NCBI GenBank assembly: GCA_943736015.1
Contig: OX031062.1
Span: 2,710,501-2,774,500 of the forward strand
Direction: 5' to 3'
DNA length: 64,000 nt
DNA from: Tridacna crocea
Taxonomy: Eukaryota; Mollusca; Bivalvia; Cardiida; Cardiidae
Below, piece after piece: positions 30,301-39,066 of the stretch. The translations under genes were made by a program, and so were the position numbers. How positions within the stretch are numbered: the stretch's first letter is position 1; each line of letters opens with the position of its first letter. The notes below the pieces were generated by a model, which worked only from the letters and a program-made list of their open reading frames with translations, did no database searches and was not told the DNA's origin.

Positions 30301-32295
30301 TCTGTTTTATAGAGTAATGAAAAGTAAACTCACTTGCTATCGACGTTCCATCGCCTCCCGCTGAAAATAGCAATGTATTTAATCATTACAAATTAATAAC
30401 AGTCATCAGAGATGAAGGAAAAAAGGTAAAATGAGCCAAAGATACACATCTGCAAAAGTTATCGACCCATATCAGCCTTGGTCGATTTGGTTTTCTTTTG
30501 GTAAATTTTCTGCATATCAAAGGACCAACATACCTGATGGTTGAGTCTATTGTTTTACAATTTTACGGATCCATAATCACGTGGTCACTTGCCTGTTATC
30601 AAGCATCACTGAGATGTATTAACCCTTTCCCAAACAATCCCTGGTTTTTACGGGTCTAGAATAGTAGCCTTTTGAAAATATTGTGGGAAAAGGAGAAAAT
30701 GCTGGTAATATCAGCATTTTCTCCTTTTCCCACAATGTTTTCTACCCTATCATAGGCAGAAATCATCTTTTTAGCAAGAGTTGAATTGTCGTCTGCAAAT
30801 GTTTTCAATTTGGTCCAGTCCAAAAGTTTGTCGTTTGGGAAAGGGTTAAACCCCCTTTTACCAGGTCACAGTTCACATATACTGAAAAAAGAGAAGCACA
30901 GGGTGGGTAAATGTGCAGCCATTGTTAAATGCTTCGGCTTAAAATGGTGAAAACCGGTCATTGGAGAGGTCATCAGACCTCTCCAACAGTGGTGAATTTA
31001 AAAGGCAGACTGCCACAGAATTTGCTGTCTAAATCCATTTTTCTTGCAAAATTGTACTGATACACAGTCTGTTTCATCATGGTTTTTGTAAATAAAGCGA
31101 AATAAAAAAAAACGTCTGTTTCGTCATGGTTTTTGTAAATAAAGCGAAATAAAAAAAAAAAACGAAAAAGGAAATAGGCGTGGTTTATTTTTATGTGACG
31201 AATATCAGAAAAATATTTGTTAAATCAATTTGCCATGACCCGTCATATAATTGTGATTTTTCATTAGGCAAATAAATCTAGGCAGCAGAAAAAAAAGAAG
31301 AATTTCGTTAAAAAAGAGAAAGAAGACTGCTGAACAAGATCATGCGACTTGAAAAAGCGACATGAAGACCAAATGACCGTCATGTAAAACAGAATTATGA
31401 GGTTTCTACGCGGCGGCTTTTTTACTTGTTTGTTAATTTACATATACTAAAATATATTGAAATTAAAAGCCAATAAACTATTTGAAAACATTGATGCTGA
31501 CCTCTCCTGGCTTCTTTTTTTAAAGAAGAAAACTTGTACAAATGTTAAGGTTAGTGTGCACTTTACGTGGTATCTAAATTTGCTCAGCTGTGGTGTACCT
31601 TGACCATAATAGAGGTATGATAGTATATCAAAGTTTTTGTACGAAGACAACGCAGACGACAGAGCTGTATGACAATAATTAGATTTTTTCTCCGAAATCA
31701 GCCGAGCTAATAAAAATAATAATATCAATGATGATGATGATAACAACAAAAATAATTTTAATAATAAAACCTTGCACAACATAATTCGTATTGCCTTACC
31801 CATTTCAGTATCCTGTACTAATCCCACCTATTTTACATTATTCCAGCTATAAAACTTAATGGCGCTCTTCTTTCATCAGCAATCCCCAATGCTTTATCAC
31901 TTCCTAAAGAAAGTTATGTGAAAACAATAATACAACCCTTTGCCAAACAGGCCTGATTTTTTTCACAACACACACACACAAAAAACTTTTGGACACACTA
32001 TTGAAAACGGGACAAAATTGCTGGTAACCAGTGCTTCCTGCTTTTCTCACACCCTTTTACATTATACTTACGTATAAATCTCACCATATTAGCCATTTTT
32101 ATTTGTCGTCTGCCAAAGCCTTCACTTTGGAAAGGGCTAAAACACACAACTCATGTCAACTCCTAAACATGTATTTTTTAAATACGAAACTCTTTTCCAA
32201 TTTACTTATTTGCAAGAGATATCTGTTTTATAAAGAGTAATGAAAAGTAAACTCACTTTCTTGTTTCGGAGTTGCATTAGTACTGGTATCGTTCG
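26933..32295 (-). CDS. Receptor B: TM receptor with YFVLEP repeats and ITAM-spaced tyrosines (3' five exons; ectodomain not found)
   Basis: Minus-strand exons 32257-32295, 30334-30360, 29682-29766, 28001-28142 and 26933-27391 join in phase (1-1, 1-1, 1-2, 2-0, 0-stop) to 249 residues. First come two short Thr/Ser/Gly stalk segments (NDTSTNATPKQE; GGDGTSIA), then one TM helix (SVSVFVVGILLASVILV), then a strongly basic segment (KLRLAKKRLRKCR). The 152-residue tail has YEDI-x8-YSYV-x6-YEDV, then YHILEP, YFVLEP, YFVLEP and YFMLEK. Exon order and phases match receptor A from the TM onward, so they are paralogues. No exon ending phase 1 was found between 32.3 and 39 kb. Either the ectodomain is remote, or this is a partial duplicate. 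Function is inferred only from the tail. Confidence 0.68.
27392..28000 (-). other. Receptor B intron
   Basis: Contains a family J repeat (~27530-27810) with a G10 run; nothing else recognised. Confidence 0.55.
27530..27810 (+). repeat. Family J dispersed repeat
   Basis: ACCAGAAATACCTCCGATGT, a G run, TAATCATTATCTCCCTTTGT and TTTATAAATGATAATTCTAA, as at 36400 and 41800. Confidence 0.55.
28001..28142 (-). CDS. Receptor B exon: basic juxtamembrane segment
   Basis: Acceptor tcccatttcag, donor gtgagttt. 142 bp: one base to complete Arg, then 47 codons KLRLAKKRLRKCRS...YYTEIDE, ending phase 0. Confidence 0.78.
28174..28402. mobile_element. Family A, subfamily iii
   Basis: TTAACTCTTTACTCCATAGA...TGGGGTAAAGGGTTAA; stem GGTGAAATTGCTCGTGACGA. 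It sits 31 bp upstream of the exon acceptor in the receptor B intron. Confidence 0.87.
28403..29053. other. Receptor B intron, mostly unrecognised
   Basis: A family E left-arm fragment (28438-28490). Otherwise nothing recognisable. Confidence 0.45.
29065..29329 (+). mobile_element. Full tRNA-derived SINE with 11-bp target duplication
   Basis: Head GCCCGCCCGGGTGGCTCAGT (A box) and GTTGTGAGTTCGATAACCGG (B box). The body has TGGAAAGAAAGTAGTG and CATGATATGACCTTAGCTGT; the tail is CCCCAATACAACCAACCAAC. CTAATTCATTA occurs immediately before (29054-29064) and after (29330-29340), as expected for LINE-mediated insertion. Confidence 0.9.
29380..29512. mobile_element. Family A, decayed
   Basis: GGAAACATTGTAGGAGAAGA...TAGCCAGCATTATCTCATTT, ending GTAAAGGGTTAA. 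Confidence 0.55.
29540..29715 (-). repeat. Local duplication of the TM-exon 3' end
   Basis: The minus-strand text ending TTATACAG plus donor gtaaaa at 29571-29610 repeats that of the TM exon (29682-29720), including intronic flank. The extra copy lacks the TM coding part and looks like an exon relic. Confidence 0.55.
29682..29766 (-). CDS. Receptor B exon: transmembrane segment
   Basis: Acceptor tcccatttcag, donor gtaaaata. 85 bp: phase 1 in, phase 2 out, 27 full codons starting CIPISVSV and ending VCNPSLY. Confidence 0.8.
29886..30108. mobile_element. Family A MITE
   Basis: TTAACCCGTTTTCACGG...GTTTGGTAAATGGGTAA. The hairpin stem is AAGAAGAAAATGCTGG/CCAGCATTTTCTTCTT, where both arms share the G-to-A/C-to-T change. 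Confidence 0.8.
30334..30360 (-). CDS. Receptor B 27-bp stalk exon
   Basis: Acceptor ctattttcag, donor gtgagttta. Phase 1 in and out; with neighbours it encodes TGGDGTSIA. It sits at the same place in duplicated unit 1 as the 39-bp exon in unit 2. Confidence 0.62.
30619..30849. mobile_element. Family A MITE inside family C (unit 1)
   Basis: TTAACCCTTTCCCAAAC...GTTTGGGAAAGGGTTAA; hairpin has an extra ATAT at its tip (GGTAATATCAGC). It splits the family C text between GAGATGTA and ACCCCCTTTTACCAG. Confidence 0.88.
31934..32141. mobile_element. Family A, decayed (unit 1)
   Basis: CCCTTTGCCAAACAGGCCTG...TTTGGAAAGGGCTAAAA with a weak hairpin; counterpart in unit 2 at 34148-34376. Confidence 0.6.
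32257..32295 (-). CDS. Receptor B 39-bp stalk exon
   Basis: Acceptor gcttttcag, donor gtgagttta. Phase 1 in and out; encodes NDTSTNATPKQE plus shared codons. Contains one N-glycosylation sequon (NAT). First visible exon of the gene. Confidence 0.6.
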
Positions 32296-32575
32296 CTGAA
32301 AAGCAAAATTTTCACTTAAATAATAGTTAAGTATTTAATTATTACAAATTAATGACAGTCATCAGAGATGAAGGGAAAAAAAAGTAAAATGAGCCAAAGA
32401 TACACATCTGCAAAAGGTATCGACCCATGTAAGCCTTAGTCGATTTGTTTTTTTCTTGTAAATTTTCTGCATATCAAAGGACCAATATACCTGATGGTTG
32501 AGTCTATTGTTTTACAATTTTACGGATCCATAATCACGTGGTCACTTGCCTGTTATCAAGCATCACTGAGATGTA

Positions 32576-32806
32576 TTAACCCTTTCCCAAACAATCCCTG
32601 ATTTTTACGGGTCTAGAATAGTAGCCTTTTGAAAATATTGTGGGAAAAGGAGAAAATGCTGGTAATATCAGCATTTTCTCCTTTTCCCACAATGTTTTCT
32701 ACCCTATCATAGGCAGAAATCATCTTTTTAGCAAGAGTTGAATTGTCGTCTGCAAATGCTTTCAATTTGGTCTAGTCCAAAAGTTTGTCGTTTGGGAAAG
32801 GGTTAA
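32576..32806. mobile_element. Family A MITE inside family C (unit 2)
   Basis: Same insertion point and same ATAT tip as 30619-30849, so it predates the tandem duplication. Confidence 0.88.
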
Positions 32807-33584
32807 ACCCCCTTTTACCAGGTCATAGTTCACATATAATGAAAAAAGAGAAGCACAGGGTGGGTAAATGTGCAGCCATTGTTAAATGCTTCGGCCTAAA
32901 ATGGTGAAAATCGGTCATTGGAGAGGTCATCAGACCTCTCCAACAGTGGTGAGTTTAAAAGGCAGACTGCCACAGAATTTGCTGTCTAAATCCATTTTTC
33001 TTGCGAAATTGTACTGATACACAGTCTGTTTCGTCATGGTTTTTGTAAATAAAGCGAAATAAAAAAAACGAAAAAGGAAATAGGCGTGGTTTATTTTCAT
33101 ATGACGAATACCAGAAAAATATTTGTTAAATCAATTTGCCATGTCTGCAAATGACCCGTCAAATAATTGTAATTTTTCATTAAGCAAATAAATCTAGGCA
33201 GCAGGTAAAAGAAGAATTTCGTTAAAAAAGAGAAAGAAGAGTGCTGGACAAGATCATGTGACTTGAAAAAGAGACAAGAAGGCCAAATGACCGTTATGTA
33301 ATTTAAGCATAATTATGAGGTTTCTACAAGGCGGCTTTTTTACTTGTTTCTTTACGTGTACCAAAATGTATTGAAACTATTTGAAAACATTGATGCTGAC
33401 CTCTCCTGTTTTTTTTTTATAGAAGCCAACTTGTACAAATGTCAAGCTTAGTGTGCACTTTACGTGTTTACGTGGTATCTAAATCTTGTTGGTTTACCTT
33501 GACCATATTACTGTGGCTTATTTAGAGTAGAAACTAACTTCGATTAGCAAGAAATTGTGTTTTAACTACTACTAATACTTATTT

Positions 33585-33637
33585 AATAATAATAATGATA
33601 ACAATAATAATAATGATGATGATGATGATGATGATGA
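33585..33637. repeat. TAA / ATG microsatellite
   Basis: (AAT)n then (GAT)n; present only in unit 2 of the tandem duplication. Confidence 0.85.
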
Positions 33638-34454
33638 AAAAGCACCGCATGCGGATGCAAACATTTGGCTGCAATTGCTTGGTTTTCAGTGAAAATAGCA
33701 AGTTCAAAAAGGGGCATAACTGTGCGAAAAATATTTTGATGGTTATCTGCCCTTGTTGTATGATTTTTTTCTTTTGATAGTAAAAATGTTAACACCATGT
33801 CTTTGTTCAAAATAAATATCTTCAGTTATAATAGAGGTATGATAAAATATCAAAGTTTTCGTACGATGACCACGCAGACAGAGCTGTATGACAATGATTA
33901 GATGTTTTCTCAGCCAAGCTAATGAAAATACTAATAATAATATCAATCATGATGATAATAACAAAAATAATGATAATAATAAAACCTTGCATAACATAAT
34001 TCGCATTGCCTTACTCATCTCAGTATTCTGTACTAATCCCACCTATTTAACATAATTCCAGCTGTAAAACTTAACGGCACATTTCTTTCGTCACCAATCC
34101 CAAATGCTTTATCACTTTCTAAAGAAACTTATGAGAAAACAATAATACAACCCTTTGCCAAACATCCCTGATTTTTTTTCACAACACTGAAAAACAAAAC
34201 TTTTGGACACTCTGTTGAAAAGGGGAGAAAATCAGCTGGTAATCAGTACTTCCTCCTTTTCTCACACCCTCTTACATTATATTTATGTATGAATCTCACC
34301 GTATGGGCCATTTTTATTTGTCGTCTGCCAAAGCTTTCAATTTGGAAGGGGCTAAAATTTTATCGTCTGGTAAGAAGGAAAGAGAAAAGGAAATTTTATA
34401 CCAAATCAAAGTTCATTTACATGAAAATATAACCCATCACTGTACAGTGAATGT

Positions 34455-34696
34455 TTAATGCTTTACCAGACAACAAAATTTTTGACTGGTCCAAACTAAA
34501 TGCATTTGCATACGACAAATTAGATGCCGCACAGGTAATGAATTTTGTGTTTGGAAAGGTAGAAAACATTGTGACAAAAGGAGAAAATGCTGGTTACCAG
34601 CATTTTCTCCTTTACCGGCATTTTCTCCTTTTCCCACGATCTTTTCCAAAGTCCTTTTCCTTGGGAACGGTAAAACTCCGGATTGTGAGGTAAAGA
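34455..34696. mobile_element. Family A MITE with duplicated right arm
   Basis: The hairpin is followed by a second ACCGGCATTTTCTCCTTTTC, so part of the right arm is doubled at 34600-34635. Confidence 0.75.
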
Positions 34697-35330
34697 GCAG
34701 ACACTTTACCTAATAATCTCATGTTTCATGAAAGAGTTTTTTGTGGGAAGAAACATTTGAAGAAAAAGACTAGATAAATACTAGTTGCAAGTATTTTCTC
34801 CTTTTCCAACAATGTTTTCTAAGGCCTTCTTCCAGAAGGCAGTTCAAACTCGGGGTTGTAGAGGAAAATGCTGTTTAAACGCTGCACAGATTATAAAATT
34901 TGTGTGTTAAAAGGTGGAAAACAATGTGAGAAAAGGAGAAAATGCTGGTTAGGAGTATTTTCTCCTTTTCTCGCAATATTTTCCAAACTCCTTTTCAGTG
35001 GGGTCGGTAAAACATAGGATTGTGACGTAAAGCGCAGACACTTTATCTATTAATCACATGTTTTCATGAAAGCTTCTTTTGGGGAAAAAAAAAACATTGA
35101 GGAAGAAGATTAAATACTAGTTGCAAGTATTTTCTCCTTTTCCAACAATGTTTTTGAATGTCTTCTTCCTGAGGGCAAATTAAACTTTGGATTGTATGGA
35201 AAATGCTGTTTAAAAAATCTTTTGTAAAATAGAGACAATCTTGTAAGTCAAAGGGTTTAAAACGATAGTAAATATTATGAAAAGATTATGACTAGAAAAC
35301 ATGAACATTTTTCCTTTAGCCACAATGTTT
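34697..35330. repeat. Tandemly decayed family A pieces
   Basis: Three or four degenerate hairpin blocks (~34750, 34915, 35090, 35285), repeating a ~330-bp composite (TCATGTTT/TTCATGAAAG ... GGATTGTA) twice. Confidence 0.6.
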
Positions 35331-35416
35331 TTGAAAGTAATTTTCTCTCTCATAATGAACAGTGGTAACCGATTTATCCAGTCGGGATAACTATCACAAG
35401 AAAATCAAACATAATC

Positions 35417-35690
35417 CATCTGCAAAAAGTTTCGACCATGTCAGCCTGCACAGTCTACGCAGGCTGACATGGGTCAAAACTTGTTGCCATCAGTCAATTT
35501 TCTGCATGTCAAAGGACCAGTGTATCTCTTGATTCAGTCAGTTGTTATATAATGGATTTTATGGATCCGTAATTAGGTGATGTCTTGCTTGGTATGATAC
35601 ACCATAGAGTTACAATGAAACCTGCACCCCCACCCACTTTTTGCCAGACCACGACAAGTAAATGTGTTAAGCCTTTTTACTTCCTGGAGG
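35417..35690. repeat. Family C element
   Basis: CTGCAAAAAGTTTCGACCAT, hairpin, GCATGTCAAAGGACCAGTGT, TTTTATGGATCCGTAATTAG, then CCCACTTTTTGCCAGACCAC. Confidence 0.65.
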
Positions 35691-35692
35691 GA

Positions 35693-35917
35693 TTAACCCA
35701 TTACCACACAATCCCTACTTTTGACGACTCTGAGAAAGAAGCCTTAAGAAAACATAGTGGGAAAAGGAGAAAATGCTGGTAACCAGCATTTTCTCCTTTT
35801 CCCACAATGTTTTCTACCCTTCACAAAACAAATTTAAAATTTTCAGTCACTTTTACTTTGTTTCAAATGCTTTCGATTTGGACAAGCCTAAAATATTGTC
35901 GTTTGGTAATGAGTTAA
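35693..35917. mobile_element. Family A MITE
   Basis: TTAACCCATTACCACACAAT...TTTGGTAATGAGTTAA; hairpin 35748-35814. Confidence 0.88.
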
Positions 35918-36214
35918 ACATCGTGTACTGCAATTCACTAGGTCTACTGCTGTTTTCAACACTGTCAACCCGCAACACTTCTAGTGCAACACGGAATAAA
36001 AATTTTTGATTGATTGATTGAATTTGCATTTATTCATCGTCGCCTTCTGTTTCCCATATGGGCGATGCCCCATGAAAGCTGTTAGTATTATTTCGGGGAA
36101 TAGTGCAGTTACAGGATGAAACCCATCCTAAGTTTCGCCTGGTTCTTTAATGTGCTCGGTGTAAAGCACCGTCACATGGGACCTCGATTTAACGTCTCAT
36201 CCGAAAGACTATTG

Positions 36215-36602
36215 GTAATTTCAGATGGTTTTTTTTTTTTGGTAATTGATAAATACGAGTTTATACAGATATTGCACATATCTTTATAGATATTTATGGA
36301 TATCCATGCTTTATAGATATTCGTACTTTTATAGATATTTTATAGATATCCTTTTGCACGTTTTTAACCGACCAGAAATTGCTTTGATGTCTATCTTGAA
36401 ATAATTTGTTGATACTTTTGTTACAGAAAAGGGAGGTAATTATCTCCCTTTGTAATGAGAATATAGTGGTTTTAGAGTTGTAAATGATAATTCTTAGAAG
36501 GAAAGAAAAGAAAAGGTGGCTCGGTTAAAGTAGCGCAATAATGCTCATTTTAATCACAGTAAATTTGTAGAATAATATTATAGTGGAAATAGCTGCTTTC
36601 TA
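36215..36602 (+). repeat. Family J dispersed repeat with internal TAGATAT repeats
   Basis: TTTATAGATATT units at 36280-36350, then GAAATTGCTTTGATGTCTAT and GGCTCGGTTAAAGTAGCGCA. Its uninterrupted TTAA marks the empty site occupied by family A in the copy at 41937. Confidence 0.6.
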
Positions 36603-36831
36603 TTAACCCATTACCACACGAGAAAAAATTAGACTGGTCCAAATTGAAAGCATTTGCAGACGACAAAATAAAAGTGACAGAAAAATTTAGATTTGTTCTG
36701 GGAAGGGTTGAAAACACTGTGGGAAAAGGAGAAAATGCTGGTTACCAGCATTTTCTCCTTTTCCCACAGTGTTTTCAAAAGGCTTCTTTCTCAGGGGCGT
36801 CAAAAGTAGGGATTGTGTGGTAATGGGTTAA
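36603..36831. mobile_element. Family A MITE, subfamily ii orientation
   Basis: TTAACCCATTACCACACGAG...GTGGTAATGGGTTAA; stem uses CACTGTGGG/CCCACAGTG (both arms changed). Confidence 0.88.
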
Positions 36832-37004
36832 GGGTCAACTACCTTAAGCCATATACATGTAGTCTTGGCCCGTACATGTATTCATGAGTCTCAGGGTATT
36901 TTTGCTGGCCCAAAGCTTTGAAAATCACTTTTCGAAGCCACTGGTTGCTTCACCACAGTAACATCTAGGTAAAAGGTTTGTTGCACAAAGCAACTGTAGC
37001 ACTA

Positions 37005-37216
37005 TTAACCCTCATCCTGCTACATAGCTAAATCGAAACTTTTAAGTCGATCGTAAAAGCCTAATTTTTGGTATTTCAAAGGTATTTTTTAGGGGAAAAC
37101 ATGTCCTTAATGGACAGTGTAGATCAAAGATCATACTGCATGTTCTGTGCAGTCTGATCTTGATCTATACTGTCCACAAAAGGTTGGCGAGTCCCGCTTA
37201 GCAGCGCAAGGGTTAA
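37005..37216. mobile_element. TTAA element carrying a family E hairpin
   Basis: TTAACCCTCATCCTGCTA...TTAGCAGCGCAAGGGTTAA with TTAA ends; hairpin GGACAGTGTAGATCAAAGAT / complement at 37112-37178. Confidence 0.75.
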
Positions 37217-37609
37217 TGTACACATGCGTATCGCATAATCTCCTTTGTCTTCAGTATAACATCCCGAATATGGATTGTCTTATCTTTTACACATTTGATA
37301 TCATACTTGTGTGAAGTCATTTTTGATATGATTTTGTAGGTATTTTATAGAGGTGAATAGGTTTTATGGGTATTTCTGCAGTTGCAGCAATAACAAAATC
37401 AAACAAGATTGTAGTTGATTAGATCTATATCTAATTTTTATTTTTCCCATAATTTATAGAATTCAATAGCTTTAATCCTTTTTTTTAAAATCATGATCGA
37501 TTAACACATGAGATAACTTCAGACTTAACAAAAATGGCCTGAAATCATACATATTACAATTACATAATCTTATAATATAGCATCGCAGGTTATAAAAAAT
37601 CTAAAAATC

Positions 37610-37762
37610 TTTAGCAAAAAAACTTTTGAAAACATTGTGGGGAAAAAAAAATGCTGGTAACCAGCATTTTCTCCTTTTCCCACATATTTTCTACCCTGGT
37701 TCCACTCTTTCAGTCACGCCAAATCTTTCATCTGCATCTCGTTGTATGGTACAGAGTAAAAA
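37610..37762. mobile_element. Family A, truncated and with a changed left arm
   Basis: AACATTGTGGGGAAAAAAAA replaces the normal left stem; the right arm is normal. Confidence 0.65.
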
Positions 37763-37828
37763 AAGAGTCATACCCTTTGAAAAAGAGGGGCCTTAAGACT
37801 TGCATGGTATGATGCATCGCAGAGATGC

Positions 37829-38057
37829 ATTCACCCATTACCACAAAATCCCAACTTTTGACGACCCCGACAAAAGAGGCCTATAGAAAACATTGTCGGA
37901 AAAAGAAAAAATGCTGGTAACCAGCATTTTCTCCTTTTCCCACAATGTTTTCTACCCTTCACAAAAAAAATTCAAATTTTCAATAACTTTTATTTTGTCG
38001 TCTGCAAATGCTTTCAATTTGGACAAACCCAAAATTTTGTTGTTTGGTAATGAGTTA
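37829..38057. mobile_element. Family A MITE
   Basis: TTCACCCATTACCACAAAAT...TGTTTGGTAATGAGTTAA. Confidence 0.83.
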
Positions 38058-38121
38058 AGCCCCCTTTTGACTCATTTATCACAAGAAACAAAATTGCAGC
38101 AAATATCTTCGAAAAACATGA

Positions 38122-38391
38122 GCCTGGCCGGGGGAGCTTAGTGTAGGCCTATGTGACTTGTGACCTGGCAGTTGTGGGTTCCATACCAAGTTGCTGCTAA
38201 CTTTCTTTCCGGCTACTTTTAGCCTCTCACCTCGGATGCATGTGAGAAAAGGAGTCTGTGGCTTTCGGAAGAAAGTTGTGTCAGTAATGGTGTGGGAAAG
38301 CCAGGAAATACACGAGCGTGTCACTGACTGCCATGATATGACCTTAGCTGTTAAAATTGATTAAAACTCCAATGCAAACAAACAAACCATA
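38122..38391 (+). mobile_element. tRNA-derived SINE, same family as 29065
   Basis: GCCTGGCCGGGGGAGCTTAG head, CATGATATGACCTTAGCTGT, and a CAAACAAACAAAC tail; AAAACAT lies on both flanks. Confidence 0.8.
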
Positions 38392-38439
38392 AAACATTCT
38401 TGTAAAATATGAATTATCCACATGATTAAGGGTACAATA

Positions 38440-38985
38440 CTTCAAAACACACAAAAAACACTGTGGCAAAAGAGGAAATAGTGTTAGACAACACTATTTT
38501 TCTTTTCAAACAATGTTTTCCAAAACAGTGAGCCACAAGGTTAAAAAGTTATCCACCAATTGTAATTCATAAGTAAAATAGCATTTGAAAACATTTTGGG
38601 AAAAGGAGAAAATGTTGGTTACCAGCATTTTCTCCTATTCCCACAATGTTTTCAACTTTATCAAAGACAAAAATCCCATCCTTTGAACCACACTGCATTT
38701 GTCATCTGCAAATGTTTCAATTTGGACAAACTTTATGTTTTTGTCGTCTGGAAAAGAATTAACCCTTTACCACACAATCCCAACTTTTGACAATCCTGGG
38801 AATAAAGCTTATGAAAACATTTTGGGAAAAGGAGAAAATGCTGGTAACCAGCATTTTCTCCTTTTCCCAAAATGTTTTCTACCCTTCATGAAAAAAAATT
38901 CAAATTTTCAGTCACTTTTATTTTGTTATCTGCAATTGCTTTCAATTTGGACCAGTCCATAAATTTGTCATCTGATAAAGAGTTC
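38440..38985. mobile_element. Three family A copies in a row
   Basis: A divergent hairpin (38455-38525, stem AAATAGTGTT/AACACTATTT), a copy at ~38580-38762 and a full copy at 38759-38985. The last two share one TTAA. Confidence 0.75.
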
Positions 38986-38999
38986 AATGAAGACTGACG

Positions 39000-39066
39000 T
39001 CAATCCAACTCATCAAAGTAGTCATCTTCTTCAATGTTTGGCACTGATTCTGGTCGTCTGTAAGAT
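39000..39066 (-). CDS. TIMMDC1: Copy 1 last exon
   Basis: Acceptor cattttttgcag; phase 2 in; SYRRPESVPNIEEDDYFDELD and TGA (39000-39002). Confidence 0.72.

Larger units (their letters stand above)
30236..34376. repeat. Tandem segmental duplication, two ~2-kb units, each with a stalk exon
   Basis: Unit 1 ~30236-32162 and unit 2 ~32163-34376 align along nearly their full length. Shared marks: ATTTTTTAAATACGAAACTC at the start, an exon with donor gtgagttta, a family C piece, a family A MITE, CTTCGGC..AAAATGGTGAAAA, TTTGTAAATAAAGCGAAATA, and a second decayed family A at the end. Unit 2 carries an extra ~270 bp with a TAA/ATG microsatellite. Confidence 0.88.
34377..38999. other. ~4.6 kb without a supported gene
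   Basis: Family A copies and fragments, a family C copy (35417-35690), family J (36215-36602), family E inside a TTAA element (37005-37216) and a SINE (38122-38391) fill it. Nothing recognised at 37217-37600. A decayed dispersed repeat with ATGGGACCTCGATTTAACGT lies at 36020-36205. Confidence 0.5.

Noticed and set aside
31447-31827. Minus-strand frame starting with a leucine-rich, signal-peptide-like stretch
   Set aside because: The hydrophobic run comes from AT-rich trinucleotide repeats in the duplicated intron; the counterpart in the second unit is frame-broken, and no splice sites fit.
35748-38870. Evenly dispersed palindromic repeats resembling a CRISPR array or a series of Rho-independent terminators
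   Set aside because: They are full MITEs with TTAA ends, irregular spacing and both orientations in an intron-containing eukaryotic genome.
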